DNA of 64,000 nucleotides, taken from contig NZ_JAAGWG010000009.1 of the NCBI RefSeq assembly GCF_010682065.1, positions 88,397-152,396 of the forward strand, read 5' to 3'. The DNA comes from Blastococcus saxobsidens (lineage in GTDB: Bacteria > Actinomycetota > Actinomycetes > Mycobacteriales > Geodermatophilaceae). The translations under genes and the position numbers were made by a program. Under the pieces are notes generated by a model. The model was not told where the DNA came from, searched no databases, and saw only the letters and a program-made list of their open reading frames with translations. Each line of letters begins with the position of its first letter. Positions within the stretch are counted from its first letter, which is position 1. Below are positions 27,716 to 35,402 of this stretch, piece by piece.

Positions 27716-28486
27716 ATGCCGTTCGGACGGCGCCGCAACCGCATCGACCGCAGCCTGCGCGAGCGCGGGGTTCCCCCGGAGCCGCAGCAGCGGGTCCGGG
27801 ACGTGCCGGCCACCTCGGGGCCCTGGGACGAGGGCGATGCCCCCGACGACGGGCTGGCGCGGATCGACCTGGGCGCCGTCCGGCTGCCCGCGATGCCGGG
27901 CATGGACCTGCGCGTCGAGCTCAACCAGCAGCAGAAGGTCATCGCCGCGACGCTCCGGCACGGTGAGTCCCTCCTGCAGGTGTCGGCCTTCGCCGCGCCC
28001 CGGGCGACCGGGATCTGGGACGACGTCCGCACCGAGCTCGCCCGCAGCGCCTCCGGTCAGGGCGCCTCGCTGCGCGAGGTCGAGGGCCCCTTCGGAACCG
28101 AGCTCGCCGGCACGATGATGGCGCCGGTCCCGGCGCAGCCCGGCCAGCCGGCGCCGCAGCCGGTCCGGCGCGCCGCCCGGTTCCTCGGTGTCGACGGCCC
28201 GCGCTGGTTCCTGCGCGGGCTGATCACCGGCCCGGTGACCAAGGACGCGCCGGTCGACCAGGCGGAGCTGGAGACCGCGTTCCGCGGCATCGTGGTGGTC
28301 CGCGGTGCCGAGCCGATGCCGGTGCGCGAGCCGCTGCCGCTCACCCTGCCCGCCCAGGCCGCCGCCCAGCTCGCCGCCCAGCAGCAGGCGGCCCAGCAGC
28401 AGGCCCCCCAGCAGCAGGCCCCCCAGCAGCAGGCGCCCCGGCAGACCCCGCCGCCGGGCGAGCGGCCCGGCGCGGGCCCCGCGTGA
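27716..28486 (+). CDS. DUF3710-family protein with a C-terminal Gln/Ala/Pro repeat tail
   Basis: A 256-aa actinobacterial DUF3710 protein, the usual partner of dut. Core segments are IDLGAVRLPAMPGMDLRVEL, VQLNQQQKVIAATL-like, and RFLGVDGPRWFLRGLITGP. The last 45 residues are low-complexity, including four QQQAP-like units encoded by a CAG-rich tandem repeat. The ATG lies one base after the dut stop, with GAGGGG inside dut as ribosome site, so translation is probably coupled. The function is unknown. Confidence 0.88.
   Translation: MPFGRRRNRIDRSLRERGVPPEPQQRVRDVPATSGPWDEGDAPDDGLARIDLGAVRLPAMPGMDLRVELNQQQKVIAATLRHGESLLQVSAFAAPRATGIWDDVRTELARSASGQGASLREVEGPFGTELAGTMMAPVPAQPGQPAPQPVRRAARFLGVDGPRWFLRGLITGPVTKDAPVDQAELETAFRGIVVVRGAEPMPVREPLPLTLPAQAAAQLAAQQQAAQQQAPQQQAPQQQAPRQTPPPGERPGAGPA
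28379..28440 (+). repeat. In-frame tandem repeat encoding QQQAP units
   Basis: About four copies of a 15-bp unit (CAGCAGCAGGCCCCC and variants) near the 3' end of the DUF3710 gene. The unit length is a multiple of three, so copy-number change would alter tail length without a frameshift. Confidence 0.8.
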
Positions 28487-28538
28487 GCGGCGCGCCGGCA
28501 TGACAGCGGTCCGCGGACCCGTCTGCGCGGCACCGCAC

Positions 28539-28544
28539 TACGCT
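28539..28544 (+). promoter_or_regulatory. Probable -10 hexamer of leaderless OB-fold gene mRNA
   Basis: TACGCT, 6 nt before the GTG at 28551; no ribosome site is present. Confidence 0.5.
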
Positions 28545-28550
28545 GGGCCC

Positions 28551-28928
28551 GTGACGGAGACCCGACCGGCCGGCTGGTGGTCGCGCACGCTGACGCGACT
28601 CACCGCCGACGACCACAGCATCGACGCCGCCGAGCTGCGCGCCGATGCCGTCAGCGCCGGGTGCGAGCCGGTCAGCTCGTGCCGCAAGGGCGCGGTGGTG
28701 ACGGTGACCGGTCGGCTCAAGTCGGTGGTCTACACCCCTCGCGAGACGGTGCCCACGCTCGAGGCCGAGCTGTTCGACGGCTCGGGCTCGGTCACCCTGG
28801 TCTGGCTGGGCCGGCGGCGGATCCCGGGCATCGAGCCCGGCCGGACCCTGACCGCGCGAGGCCGGTTCGCCGCCTTCGACGGCCGCCAGGTCATCTACAA
28901 CCCCCGGTACGAGCTGATCTCCTGCTGA
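28551..28928 (+). CDS. OB-fold nucleic-acid-binding domain protein
   Basis: A 125-aa protein whose middle is a five-strand OB fold of the RecG-wedge/tRNA_anti type (GAVVTVTGRLKSVVYTPRE, LEAELFDGSGSVTLVWLGRR, GRFAAFDGRQVIYNPRYELI). No catalytic part is present. Expected to bind single-stranded DNA or RNA; its partner is unknown. It is conserved in the dut-TrkA interval of actinobacteria, as far as I recall. Confidence 0.85.
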   Translation: MTETRPAGWWSRTLTRLTADDHSIDAAELRADAVSAGCEPVSSCRKGAVVTVTGRLKSVVYTPRETVPTLEAELFDGSGSVTLVWLGRRRIPGIEPGRTLTARGRFAAFDGRQVIYNPRYELISC

Positions 28929-28931
28929 CGC

Positions 28932-28955
28932 CCCCGGCGGTGCGAGCCGCCGGGG
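28932..28955 (+). terminator. Hairpin after the OB-fold gene
   Basis: CCCCGGCGG, a 6-base loop, then CCGCCGGGG: a perfect 9-bp stem starting a few bases after the stop codon. Confidence 0.55.
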
Positions 28956-28989
28956 AAGCGAGCCGGACGTTCCGACAGGGGAGAGCACG

Positions 28990-29796
28990 GTGACCGCACC
29001 ACGCCCGGAGGACGGGCCCGACAGCCCGGCCGACGACAGCGCCCCGGAGAGGTCGACGCCCCTCTTCGACCGCGAGATGCTGCTCCAGCAGCTCGGCGGC
29101 TGGCGCGGCATGGTCGACGCGACCCTGCCCACGGTGGCATTCGTCGTGGCCAACGGCATCGACGGGCTGCGCACCGGGATCTGGGCGGCCGTGATCTCCG
29201 CGCTCCTGGTGTTCGCGCTCCGCCTGGCGCGCAAGGAGAGCATCCAGCAGGCGGTGAGCGGGCTGTTCGCCGTCGGCGTCGCGGTGGCGATCGCCGCCGC
29301 GTCCGGTCAGGCCCGCGACTTCTTCGTGCTCGGCATCGTGCGCAGCCTGGTCATCGGTGTGGTGCTGCTGGCCTCGATCCCGTTCCGCTGGCCCCTGGTG
29401 GGGGTGGCCGCCGAGTTCTTCGCGCCCAGCCACGTCGGGTCCATGGCGGGGCACGTCATGCCGTGGAACCGTGCCCGGCGCGCCGCGGGGACGGCCGAGG
29501 TGGCGCCGGTCCCCGAGCCGGCACCGCCGGCCGCCGATCCGGAGCCGGAGCAGCACTGGCGGGACGACCCCCGGCTGCTGCGCGCCTACGCCTGGCTGAC
29601 GGTGCTCTGGGCCGCGACGTTCCTGCTCCGCGCCGGCGTGCAGTGGGTGCTCTACCGGGCCGACGAGGTGGAACTGCTGGGCACCGCGTCGGTCGTCCTC
29701 GGGCTGCCGCTCACCGCCGTCGTGCTCGTGGCGACCTTCTGGGTCGTCGCCCGGCTGCACCGCCACCGCGCGGGTCCTCCCGACCCCGCGGTCTGA
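28990..29796 (+). CDS. DUF3159-family integral membrane protein
   Basis: A 268-aa membrane protein with five or six helices (VDATLPTVAFVVANGIDGL, IWAAVISALLVFALRLA, VSGLFAVGVAVAIAAAS, FFVLGIVRSLVIGVVLLASI, and two near the C-terminus). A Pro/Ala-rich loop interrupts at about 170-190. It matches the actinobacterial DUF3159 family, encoded near the TrkA genes also in mycobacteria. GTG start with GGGGAGAG at about 5 nt. Its function is unknown; the context suggests the envelope or ion homeostasis. Confidence 0.88.
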   Translation: MTAPRPEDGPDSPADDSAPERSTPLFDREMLLQQLGGWRGMVDATLPTVAFVVANGIDGLRTGIWAAVISALLVFALRLARKESIQQAVSGLFAVGVAVAIAAASGQARDFFVLGIVRSLVIGVVLLASIPFRWPLVGVAAEFFAPSHVGSMAGHVMPWNRARRAAGTAEVAPVPEPAPPAADPEPEQHWRDDPRLLRAYAWLTVLWAATFLLRAGVQWVLYRADEVELLGTASVVLGLPLTAVVLVATFWVVARLHRHRAGPPDPAV

Positions 29797-29809
29797 GCTC
29801 GCGCCGCCG

Positions 29810-30490
29810 TCAGCCGGCGGTGCTGCCGGGACCGCCGGGCGCGAAGACGAACTGCAGCTGGTCCTCGGTGTCGCCGTGCGAGACGAAGAGCAGCTCGTCG
29901 CCGGACTCCAGCGGCTCGTCGGGCGTCGGGGTGATGACCCGGTCGCCGCGCAGGATGGTGGTGAGCACCGTCTCGCGGGGCAGCGGCACGTCCCGCAGCG
30001 GGTGGCCGACCCAGGGGGTGTCGTTGCCGAGGGTGATCTCGACCAGGTTCGCCGCGCCCTTGCGGAAGCTCATGAGGCGGACGACGTCGCCCACGCTCAC
30101 CGCCTCCTCGACCAGCGCGGCCAGGACCCGCGGGGTGGAGACGGCGACGTCGACGCCCCACGCCTCGGTGTAGAGCCACTCGTTGCGCGGGTCCTTCACG
30201 CGGGCCACGACCCGGTTGACGGCGAACTCCGTCTTGGCCAGCAGCGAGACGACCAGGTTGGCCTTGTCGTCACCGGTCGCGGCGACGACGACGTCGCACG
30301 TGGCCAGCTGCGCCTCCTCCAGGGAGGACACCTCGCAGGCGTCGGCCTGGACCCACTCGGCCCCCGGGACCGAGCGGGTGCGCACCTTGCGGCCGTCCTT
30401 CTCGATCAGCATCACGGTGTGGCCGTTCTCCAGCAGCTCCCCGGCGATGGAGCGGCCGACGGCGCCGGCCCCGACGATGGCGACGCGCAT
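29810..30490 (-). CDS. TrkA-type potassium channel/transporter regulatory subunit (CeoC-like)
   Basis: A 226-aa cytoplasmic RCK protein: an N-terminal NAD-binding TrkA_N domain (MRVAIVGAGAVGRSIAGELL, VVVAATGDDKANLV) and a C-terminal TrkA_C domain (VEITLGNDTPWVGHPLRDV, LESGDELLFVSHG). It gates a K+ transporter in response to nucleotide. Its ATG overlaps the stop of the upstream TrkA gene (ATGA), so the two are translationally coupled and likely form a hetero-assembly. Confidence 0.9.
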   Translation of the reverse strand: MRVAIVGAGAVGRSIAGELLENGHTVMLIEKDGRKVRTRSVPGAEWVQADACEVSSLEEAQLATCDVVVAATGDDKANLVVSLLAKTEFAVNRVVARVKDPRNEWLYTEAWGVDVAVSTPRVLAALVEEAVSVGDVVRLMSFRKGAANLVEITLGNDTPWVGHPLRDVPLPRETVLTTILRGDRVITPTPDEPLESGDELLFVSHGDTEDQLQFVFAPGGPGSTAG

Positions 30491-31164
30491 CAGTGCCCAC
30501 CTCCCTGGGGGCCGTGCTCGACGACCTCGTGCACGCGGGCGGTGAGCTCGTCGGTGACTGCGACGATGAGCTGGTCGCCGTCCTGCAGGACCGTGGTGGC
30601 GGTGGGCAGCATCGCGTCACCGAAGCGCACCAGCCAGGCGGCGCGGGCGCCGGAGGCGCTCTCCAGCTCGGCCAGCCGGTGGCCGACCCAGCCCTCGGTG
30701 ACGGTGACCCGCATGAGCAGCACCTGGCCGGTGGGCTCCCGCCACAGCTCGCTGACCTTCACCGAGAGCAGCTCGCGCAGCAGGCGGTTCACCGTCCACG
30801 GCACGGTCGCGACGCTCGGGATGCCCATGCGCTCGTAGACCTCTGCGCGCTTGGAGTCGTAGATGCGGGCGACCACGTGCTGGACGCCGAAGGTCTCGCG
30901 GGCGACCCGGGCGCTGATGATGTTGGAGTTGTCGCCGCTGCTCACCGCGGCGAACGCGCCGGCGGAGTCGATGCCGGCGTCGAGCAGGGTCTGCCGGTCG
31001 AAGCCCAGGCCGGTGATCTGCCGGCCGCCGAAGTCCGGGCCCAGCCGGCGGAACGCAGCGGGGTCCTGGTCGATCACCGCCACGCTGTGCCCGATCTGCT
31101 CGAGCCGGCGGGCGATGGCCGAGCCGACGCGGCCGCAGCCCATCACGACCACGTGCACGTTCAC
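30490..31164 (-). CDS. TrkA-type potassium transport regulatory subunit (CeoB-like)
   Basis: A 224-aa RCK protein with a TrkA_N Rossmann motif (VVVMGCGRVGSAIARRLE), the segment VSSGDNSNIISARVARETF, and a TrkA_C domain (LLMRVTVTEGWVGHRLAEL). It is first in the two-gene operon. A GTG at 31164 or, two codons later, at 31158 (AGGGAG 5 nt upstream) may be the start. It is divergent from a KimA-like K+ permease across 167 bases, suggesting that RCK subunits and permease serve the same K+ system. Confidence 0.9.
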   Translation of the reverse strand: MNVHVVVMGCGRVGSAIARRLEQIGHSVAVIDQDPAAFRRLGPDFGGRQITGLGFDRQTLLDAGIDSAGAFAAVSSGDNSNIISARVARETFGVQHVVARIYDSKRAEVYERMGIPSVATVPWTVNRLLRELLSVKVSELWREPTGQVLLMRVTVTEGWVGHRLAELESASGARAAWLVRFGDAMLPTATTVLQDGDQLIVAVTDELTARVHEVVEHGPQGGGH

Positions 31165-31318
31165 TCCCTGCGACGACAGGTCACGCCGGCGCCGTCCGCC
31201 CGCGCATCACCGGGCGCGAAGCTACACCCGGAGCGGGCCGGCCAGCGCGCAGGCGGGGCGGGTCCCCCCGTCGGGGCGAGGTGGGCCGAGTCACCCGCGC
31301 GCGGGCCCTCCCGGTCCG

Positions 31319-31324
31319 TAGCAT
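31319..31324 (+). promoter_or_regulatory. Probable -10 hexamer of leaderless KimA-like permease mRNA
   Basis: TAGCAT, 7 nt before the GTG at 31332; no ribosome site is present. Confidence 0.55.
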
Positions 31325-31331
31325 CGCCGCC

Positions 31332-33374
31332 GTGCCAAGCCTGTCCGACCTCGGACAACTCCCGAAACGCCTCGTCGTCGGTCGTCCTGTGCGCAGCGAC
31401 CGGATGGGGGAGTCGCTGCTGCCCAAGCGGCTCGCGCTGCCCATCTTCGCCAGTGACCCGCTCTCCTCGGTGGCCTACGCTACGCAGGAGATCCTCATCA
31501 TCCTCACCCTGGCCGGCACGGCGTTCCTGTACCTGGCGCCGTGGCTCGCGGCGGCGGTCGTCGTCCTGCTGGTGACCGTCGTGCTGTCCTACCGCCAGGT
31601 GGTGCACGCCTACCCCTCGGGTGGCGGCGACTACGAGGTCGCGATGAAGAACCACGGCCAGTTCGCCGGGCTGACGGTGGCCAGCGCGCTGCTGGTGGAC
31701 TACGTGCTGACCGTGGCGGTGTCGGTCTCGGCCGGCACCGACAACATCATCTCGGCGTTCCCGTCGCTGAACGAGCACCGGGTGCTGATCGCCGTCGGGC
31801 TCGTGACGCTGCTGGCGGCGGCCAACCTGCGCGGGGTGCGGGAGTCCGGGCGCGCCTTCGCCGTGCCCACGTACCTCTTCATCAGCGGCATCCTGGTCAT
31901 GATCGTGACCGGGCTGATCCGCTACTTCGTCACCGACGAGGGCATCACCGCGGAGACATCGGCCTACACGGTCACGCCCGAGCCGGGGTACACCCAGCTG
32001 GCCGGGCTGGCGCTGATCTTCTTCGCGCTGCGCGCCTTCGCCTCCGGCTGCACCGCGCTCACCGGGGTCGAGGCCATCGCCAACGGCGTCCCGGCCTTCC
32101 GGCCGCCGAAGAGCCGGAACGCGGCCACCACGCTGGCCCTCATGGGCGGCATCGCGGCCACCATGTTCGCCGGGGTGACGGCGCTGGCGCTGCTCGCGGG
32201 CGTGAAGTACGTCGAGCACCCCTGCGACCTGGAGGGCTTCGCCGACTGCGAGACCGAGCCGCAGCGCACGGTCATCGCCCAGCTGGCCGCGGCCGTCTTC
32301 GGGGGCGACGGGTCGGTCGGCTTCTTCTTCATCCAGGCCGCCACCGCGCTCGTGCTGATCCTCGCGGCCAACACGGCGTTCAACGGGTTCCCGCTGCTCG
32401 GCTCGGTGCTGGCGCAGGACCGGTTCATGCCGCGGCAGCTGCACACCCGCGGGGACAAGCTCGTCTACAGCAACGGAATCCTCGTGCTGGCCGGGTTCGC
32501 CGCGCTGCTGATCGTGGCCTTCGGCGCCGACGTCAGCCGGCTGATCCAGCTCTACATCATCGGCGTCTTCACCAGCTTCAGCATCGGCCAGTGGGGCATG
32601 GTGCGGCACTGGAACCGGGAGATGAAGGCGGCGCCCGACGCGGCCGCCCGCCGCCGGATGCGCCGCTCGCAGGTCATCAACACCATCGGTGGCTCGCTGA
32701 CCAGCGCGGTGCTCCTGATCATCATCGTCACCAAGTTCACCCACGGCGCCTGGCTGGTGCTGCTGGCCATGCCGATCCTGTTCGTGCTCATGCGGGCCAT
32801 CAACCGGCACTACTCGCACGTCTCGAAGCAGCTGGTGCCCGACTCCGACGCCCGCACGCTGCCGAGCAAGGTGCACGCCGTGGTGCTGGTCTCCAAGGTG
32901 CACAAGCCGACGCTGCGCGCGCTCTCCTTCGCCCGGGCGACCCGTCCCGACGCGCTCACCGCCCTGACGGTCAACGTCGACGACGCCGAGACGCGGAGCC
33001 TGCAGTCGGACTGGGAGCGCTACGACATCCCGGTGCCGCTGACCGTGCTCGAGTCGCCCTACCGCGAGATCACCCGGCCGGTCCTGGACTACGTCAAGAG
33101 CATCCGCCGGGACAGCCCCCGCGAGCTCGTCGTCGTCTTCGTGCCGCAGTACGTCGTCGGGCACTGGTGGGAGAACGCCCTGCACAACCAGAGCGCGCTG
33201 CGGCTGCGGGCCCGCCTGCAGTTCCAGCCCGGGGTGATGATCACGACCGTCCCCTGGCTGCTGGAGAGCACGGTCGGCCACGACGACGCCGACGGCCGGC
33301 GGGGCGGCCCGGCTCCCGGGGACCTGCGGCGCGGCTACACCGACGACGAGGTCGACGTGACGCCCTATGGCTGA
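31332..33374 (+). CDS. APC-superfamily permease, KimA-like potassium importer
   Basis: A 680-aa protein with about 12 transmembrane helices, then a cytoplasmic C-terminal domain of about 170 aa (from PSKVHAVVLVSKVHKPTLRA) with a universal-stress-like alpha/beta fold. The architecture, the opening KRLALPIFASDPLSSVAYAT and the motif HAYPSGGGDYEVAMKN match the KimA/YdaO family of high-affinity K+/H+ symporters rather than amino-acid carriers. The divergent TrkA genes support potassium transport. GTG start with a -10-like hexamer at 7 nt. Its stop overlaps the start of the RNA methyltransferase frame by 8 bases. Confidence 0.85.
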   Translation: MPSLSDLGQLPKRLVVGRPVRSDRMGESLLPKRLALPIFASDPLSSVAYATQEILIILTLAGTAFLYLAPWLAAAVVVLLVTVVLSYRQVVHAYPSGGGDYEVAMKNHGQFAGLTVASALLVDYVLTVAVSVSAGTDNIISAFPSLNEHRVLIAVGLVTLLAAANLRGVRESGRAFAVPTYLFISGILVMIVTGLIRYFVTDEGITAETSAYTVTPEPGYTQLAGLALIFFALRAFASGCTALTGVEAIANGVPAFRPPKSRNAATTLALMGGIAATMFAGVTALALLAGVKYVEHPCDLEGFADCETEPQRTVIAQLAAAVFGGDGSVGFFFIQAATALVLILAANTAFNGFPLLGSVLAQDRFMPRQLHTRGDKLVYSNGILVLAGFAALLIVAFGADVSRLIQLYIIGVFTSFSIGQWGMVRHWNREMKAAPDAAARRRMRRSQVINTIGGSLTSAVLLIIIVTKFTHGAWLVLLAMPILFVLMRAINRHYSHVSKQLVPDSDARTLPSKVHAVVLVSKVHKPTLRALSFARATRPDALTALTVNVDDAETRSLQSDWERYDIPVPLTVLESPYREITRPVLDYVKSIRRDSPRELVVVFVPQYVVGHWWENALHNQSALRLRARLQFQPGVMITTVPWLLESTVGHDDADGRRGGPAPGDLRRGYTDDEVDVTPYG

Positions 33375-34698
33375 GAAAGGACCCCGCCGCCCCCCACCGC
33401 TCGCACGCTCGCGGCGGGCCCCTGCGGCGGCGCCGAAGGGCTTGGGCTGGACCGGGACCGAGTTCGAGGTGACGGTCGGGCCGGTGGCGCACGGCGGGCA
33501 CTGCGTGGCCCGGCACGAGGGCCGGGTGGTCTTCGTCCGGCACACGCTGCCCGGCGAGCGGGTGCGCGTGCGGGTCACCGAGGACCGGCACCCCGGTTTC
33601 TGCCGGGCCGACGCGATCGAGGTCCTGGAGCCCGCGCCCGCGCGGGTGGAGCGGCCGTGCCCGTACAGCGGACCGGGCAGGTGCGGCGGCTGCGACTGGC
33701 AGCACGTCGACCCCGCGGAGCAGCGCCGGCTCAAGGCCGCGGTGGTGCGCGAGCAGCTGGTGCGGCTCGGCGGCCTGGACGCCGGCGACCCGGTGGTGGC
33801 GGGGCTGGCCGTCGAGGAGCTGCCCGGCGGACCGCTGCGCTGGCGCTCGCGGGCCCGCTTCGCCGTCGACCGCACCGGTGCGCCGGGCCTGCGCCGGCAC
33901 CGCTCGCACGACGTCGTCGTCCTCGACGACTGCCCGATCACGGTGGAGCCGGCAGCCGGTGCCGTGCTCGGGCGGCCCTGGCCGGAGGCCGGCGCCGTCG
34001 ACGTGTCGATCGACTCCACCGGCGCGGTGACGGTCGCCCCGCTGGACCGTCGTGGGCACGCCCTGGGCGCCGAGGTGCTCCGGGCGGGCGAGGAGCTGCC
34101 GGCGGAGCCGGCCGCGCGCGCCGAGCGGCGGGCGGGGGGACGCGACTGGGAGGTCGAGGGCACCGGCTTCTGGCAGGTGCACCCGGCGGCCGCCGACACG
34201 CTGGTCACCGCCGTCGAGGATCTCGCCGCGGTGATCCCGGGGGAGACCGTGCTCGACCTCTACGCCGGCGCCGGCCTCTTCGGTGGCGCCCTCGCCCCGC
34301 TGGTCGGGGAGCAGGGGCGCGTGGTCTGCGTGGAGTCCGACCCCGGCGCCTGCGCCGCGGCCGACGCCAACCTCGCCGGGCTGCCCCAGGCCGAGGTCTG
34401 GCAGGGCGAGGTCGACGCCGAGGGGCTGGCCGAGCTGCTGGCCGAGCTCGGCTCCGCGCCCGACGTCGTCGTCCTGGACCCGCCGCGCGCGGGAGCCGGG
34501 GCGGCGGTCAGCCGGCTGCTCGCCGGGACCGGGGCACGCGCCGTGGTCTACGTGGCCTGCGACCCGGCGGCGCTGGCCCGGGACGTCGCCGCGTTCGCCG
34601 AGGCGGGGTACCGGCCGGCGGCGCTGCGCGGGTTCGACGCCTTTCCGATGACGTCGCACGTGGAGTGCGTCGCGCTGCTGGTCCCTTCCGGGTCCTAG
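33367..34698 (+). CDS. Class I SAM-dependent RNA methyltransferase, TrmA/RumA-like with TRAM domain
   Basis: A 443-aa m5U RNA methyltransferase. From about residue 32 a TRAM domain (FEVTVGPVAHGGHCVARHEG), then iron-sulphur cysteines (CPY...RCGGCDWQH, Cys98/106/109), a SAM site (VLDLYAGAGLFG) and the catalytic Cys in VYVACDPAALARD. The tRNA or rRNA target cannot be told from sequence. The first 25 residues after the ATG are encoded by interspersed repeat copy C and are not conserved; the ATG overlaps the permease stop. A later start near the TRAM domain (TTG or GTG, bases 33442-33478) is possible. Confidence 0.87.
   Translation: MAEKGPRRPPPLARSRRAPAAAPKGLGWTGTEFEVTVGPVAHGGHCVARHEGRVVFVRHTLPGERVRVRVTEDRHPGFCRADAIEVLEPAPARVERPCPYSGPGRCGGCDWQHVDPAEQRRLKAAVVREQLVRLGGLDAGDPVVAGLAVEELPGGPLRWRSRARFAVDRTGAPGLRRHRSHDVVVLDDCPITVEPAAGAVLGRPWPEAGAVDVSIDSTGAVTVAPLDRRGHALGAEVLRAGEELPAEPAARAERRAGGRDWEVEGTGFWQVHPAAADTLVTAVEDLAAVIPGETVLDLYAGAGLFGGALAPLVGEQGRVVCVESDPGACAAADANLAGLPQAEVWQGEVDAEGLAELLAELGSAPDVVVLDPPRAGAGAAVSRLLAGTGARAVVYVACDPAALARDVAAFAEAGYRPAALRGFDAFPMTSHVECVALLVPSGS
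33375..33425. repeat. Interspersed ~50-bp repeat, copy C, inside the 5' end of the RNA methyltransferase frame
   Basis: AAAGGACCCCGCCGCCCCCC, then ACCGCTCGCACGCTCGCGGC and GGGCCCCTGC. It is read as KGPRRPPPLARSRRAPAA by the overlapping coding frame. It has the same block order as copies A and B. Confidence 0.8.
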
Positions 34699-34708
34699 CC
34701 GCGACGCC

Positions 34709-35062
34709 TCAGTCGCGGGGCCGCAGCCCGAGATAGGGGGCGGGGTCCACGGTGAGCCCCGTGTGCGGCAGGCCCAGCCACTCGAGGCGGACCGACGCCT
34801 CCTCCGCGCGCTGGTCGAGCGCGAGTTGCAGCGCGTGCACCGAGAGCAGCAGCGCCTGCAGGGAGTCCACGCCGAAGGCCCCGCCTCCGGAGTCCTCGCC
34901 CAGCCCCTCGACCCGGTGCGGGCAGAACCAGTCCCCGCCGGCCGCCGGGTCCGGCACCGGTGCGCCGATCAGCACGGTCACCGGCGTGCGGGCGCCGTCC
35001 CCGGCCACCGCCTCGAACCGTCGCTCGGCCACCACCTGACCGAGCTGCTGGGTCGTCGTCAC
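34709..35062 (-). CDS. Conserved hypothetical protein (DUF6968-like)
   Basis: A 117-aa soluble protein: an N-terminal beta-rich part (VAERRFEAVAGDGARTPVTV), GGDWFCPHRVEGLGE, then an amphipathic segment (AFGVDSLQALLLSVHALQLA). It resembles the DUF6968 family; the function is unknown. Two adjacent GTGs (35065 and 35062) could start translation; the second has GGAGG at 6 nt and is preferred. Confidence 0.75.
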   Translation of the reverse strand: MTTTQQLGQVVAERRFEAVAGDGARTPVTVLIGAPVPDPAAGGDWFCPHRVEGLGEDSGGGAFGVDSLQALLLSVHALQLALDQRAEEASVRLEWLGLPHTGLTVDPAPYLGLRPRD

Positions 35063-35108
35063 CACGTGCCTCCTCGTCGTCGCCGGGACCGGCCGGGATC
35101 CCATTGGA

Positions 35109-35114
35109 TAACGT
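35109..35114 (+). promoter_or_regulatory. Probable -10 hexamer of leaderless DUF4177 gene mRNA
   Basis: TAACGT, 6 nt before the GTG at 35121; no ribosome site is present. Confidence 0.5.
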
Positions 35115-35120
35115 CTGGGG

Positions 35121-35348
35121 GTGCCCACGTGGGAATACGCCTCGGTCATCACTGCCAACGACGCCGAGTCCCAGCGCGCCGGGGTGAGCGTCAAGCTCCC
35201 CGGCGGTGTCTCGGAACGGCAGCAGGGCGACACCAGCTCGGTCCTCAACCAGCTCGGCGCCGAAGGGTGGGAGCTGGTGAGCTACCACTCCAGCGGCGCC
35301 GGGACGTGGGGGTTCGAGCAGTTCTGGCTCAAGCGCCAGGTCCCCTGA
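35121..35348 (+). CDS. DUF4177-family small protein
   Basis: A 75-aa protein with the DUF4177 pattern: WEYASVITANDA at the start and LNQLGAEGWELVSYHSSGA followed by FWLKRQ at the end. The function is unknown. Divergent from the DUF6968-like gene across 58 bases, and followed by a strong hairpin. Confidence 0.87.
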   Translation: MPTWEYASVITANDAESQRAGVSVKLPGGVSERQQGDTSSVLNQLGAEGWELVSYHSSGAGTWGFEQFWLKRQVP

Positions 35349-35362
35349 CAGCGCGCCGCGGA

Positions 35363-35398
35363 CCGGACCGGCCCGGCGCAAGGGTCGGGCCGGTCCGG
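35363..35398. terminator. Bidirectional terminator between the DUF4177 gene and the SDR gene
   Basis: CCGGACCGGCCCG, a 10-base loop, then its exact complement: a 13-bp stem between convergent genes. Confidence 0.75.
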
Positions 35399-35402
35399 GC
35401 GC

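Noticed and set aside
31161..34208. A 1015-codon open frame opposite the permease and methyltransferase genes
   Set aside because: Low-complexity shadow of two well-supported genes; it has no domain and no start signal.
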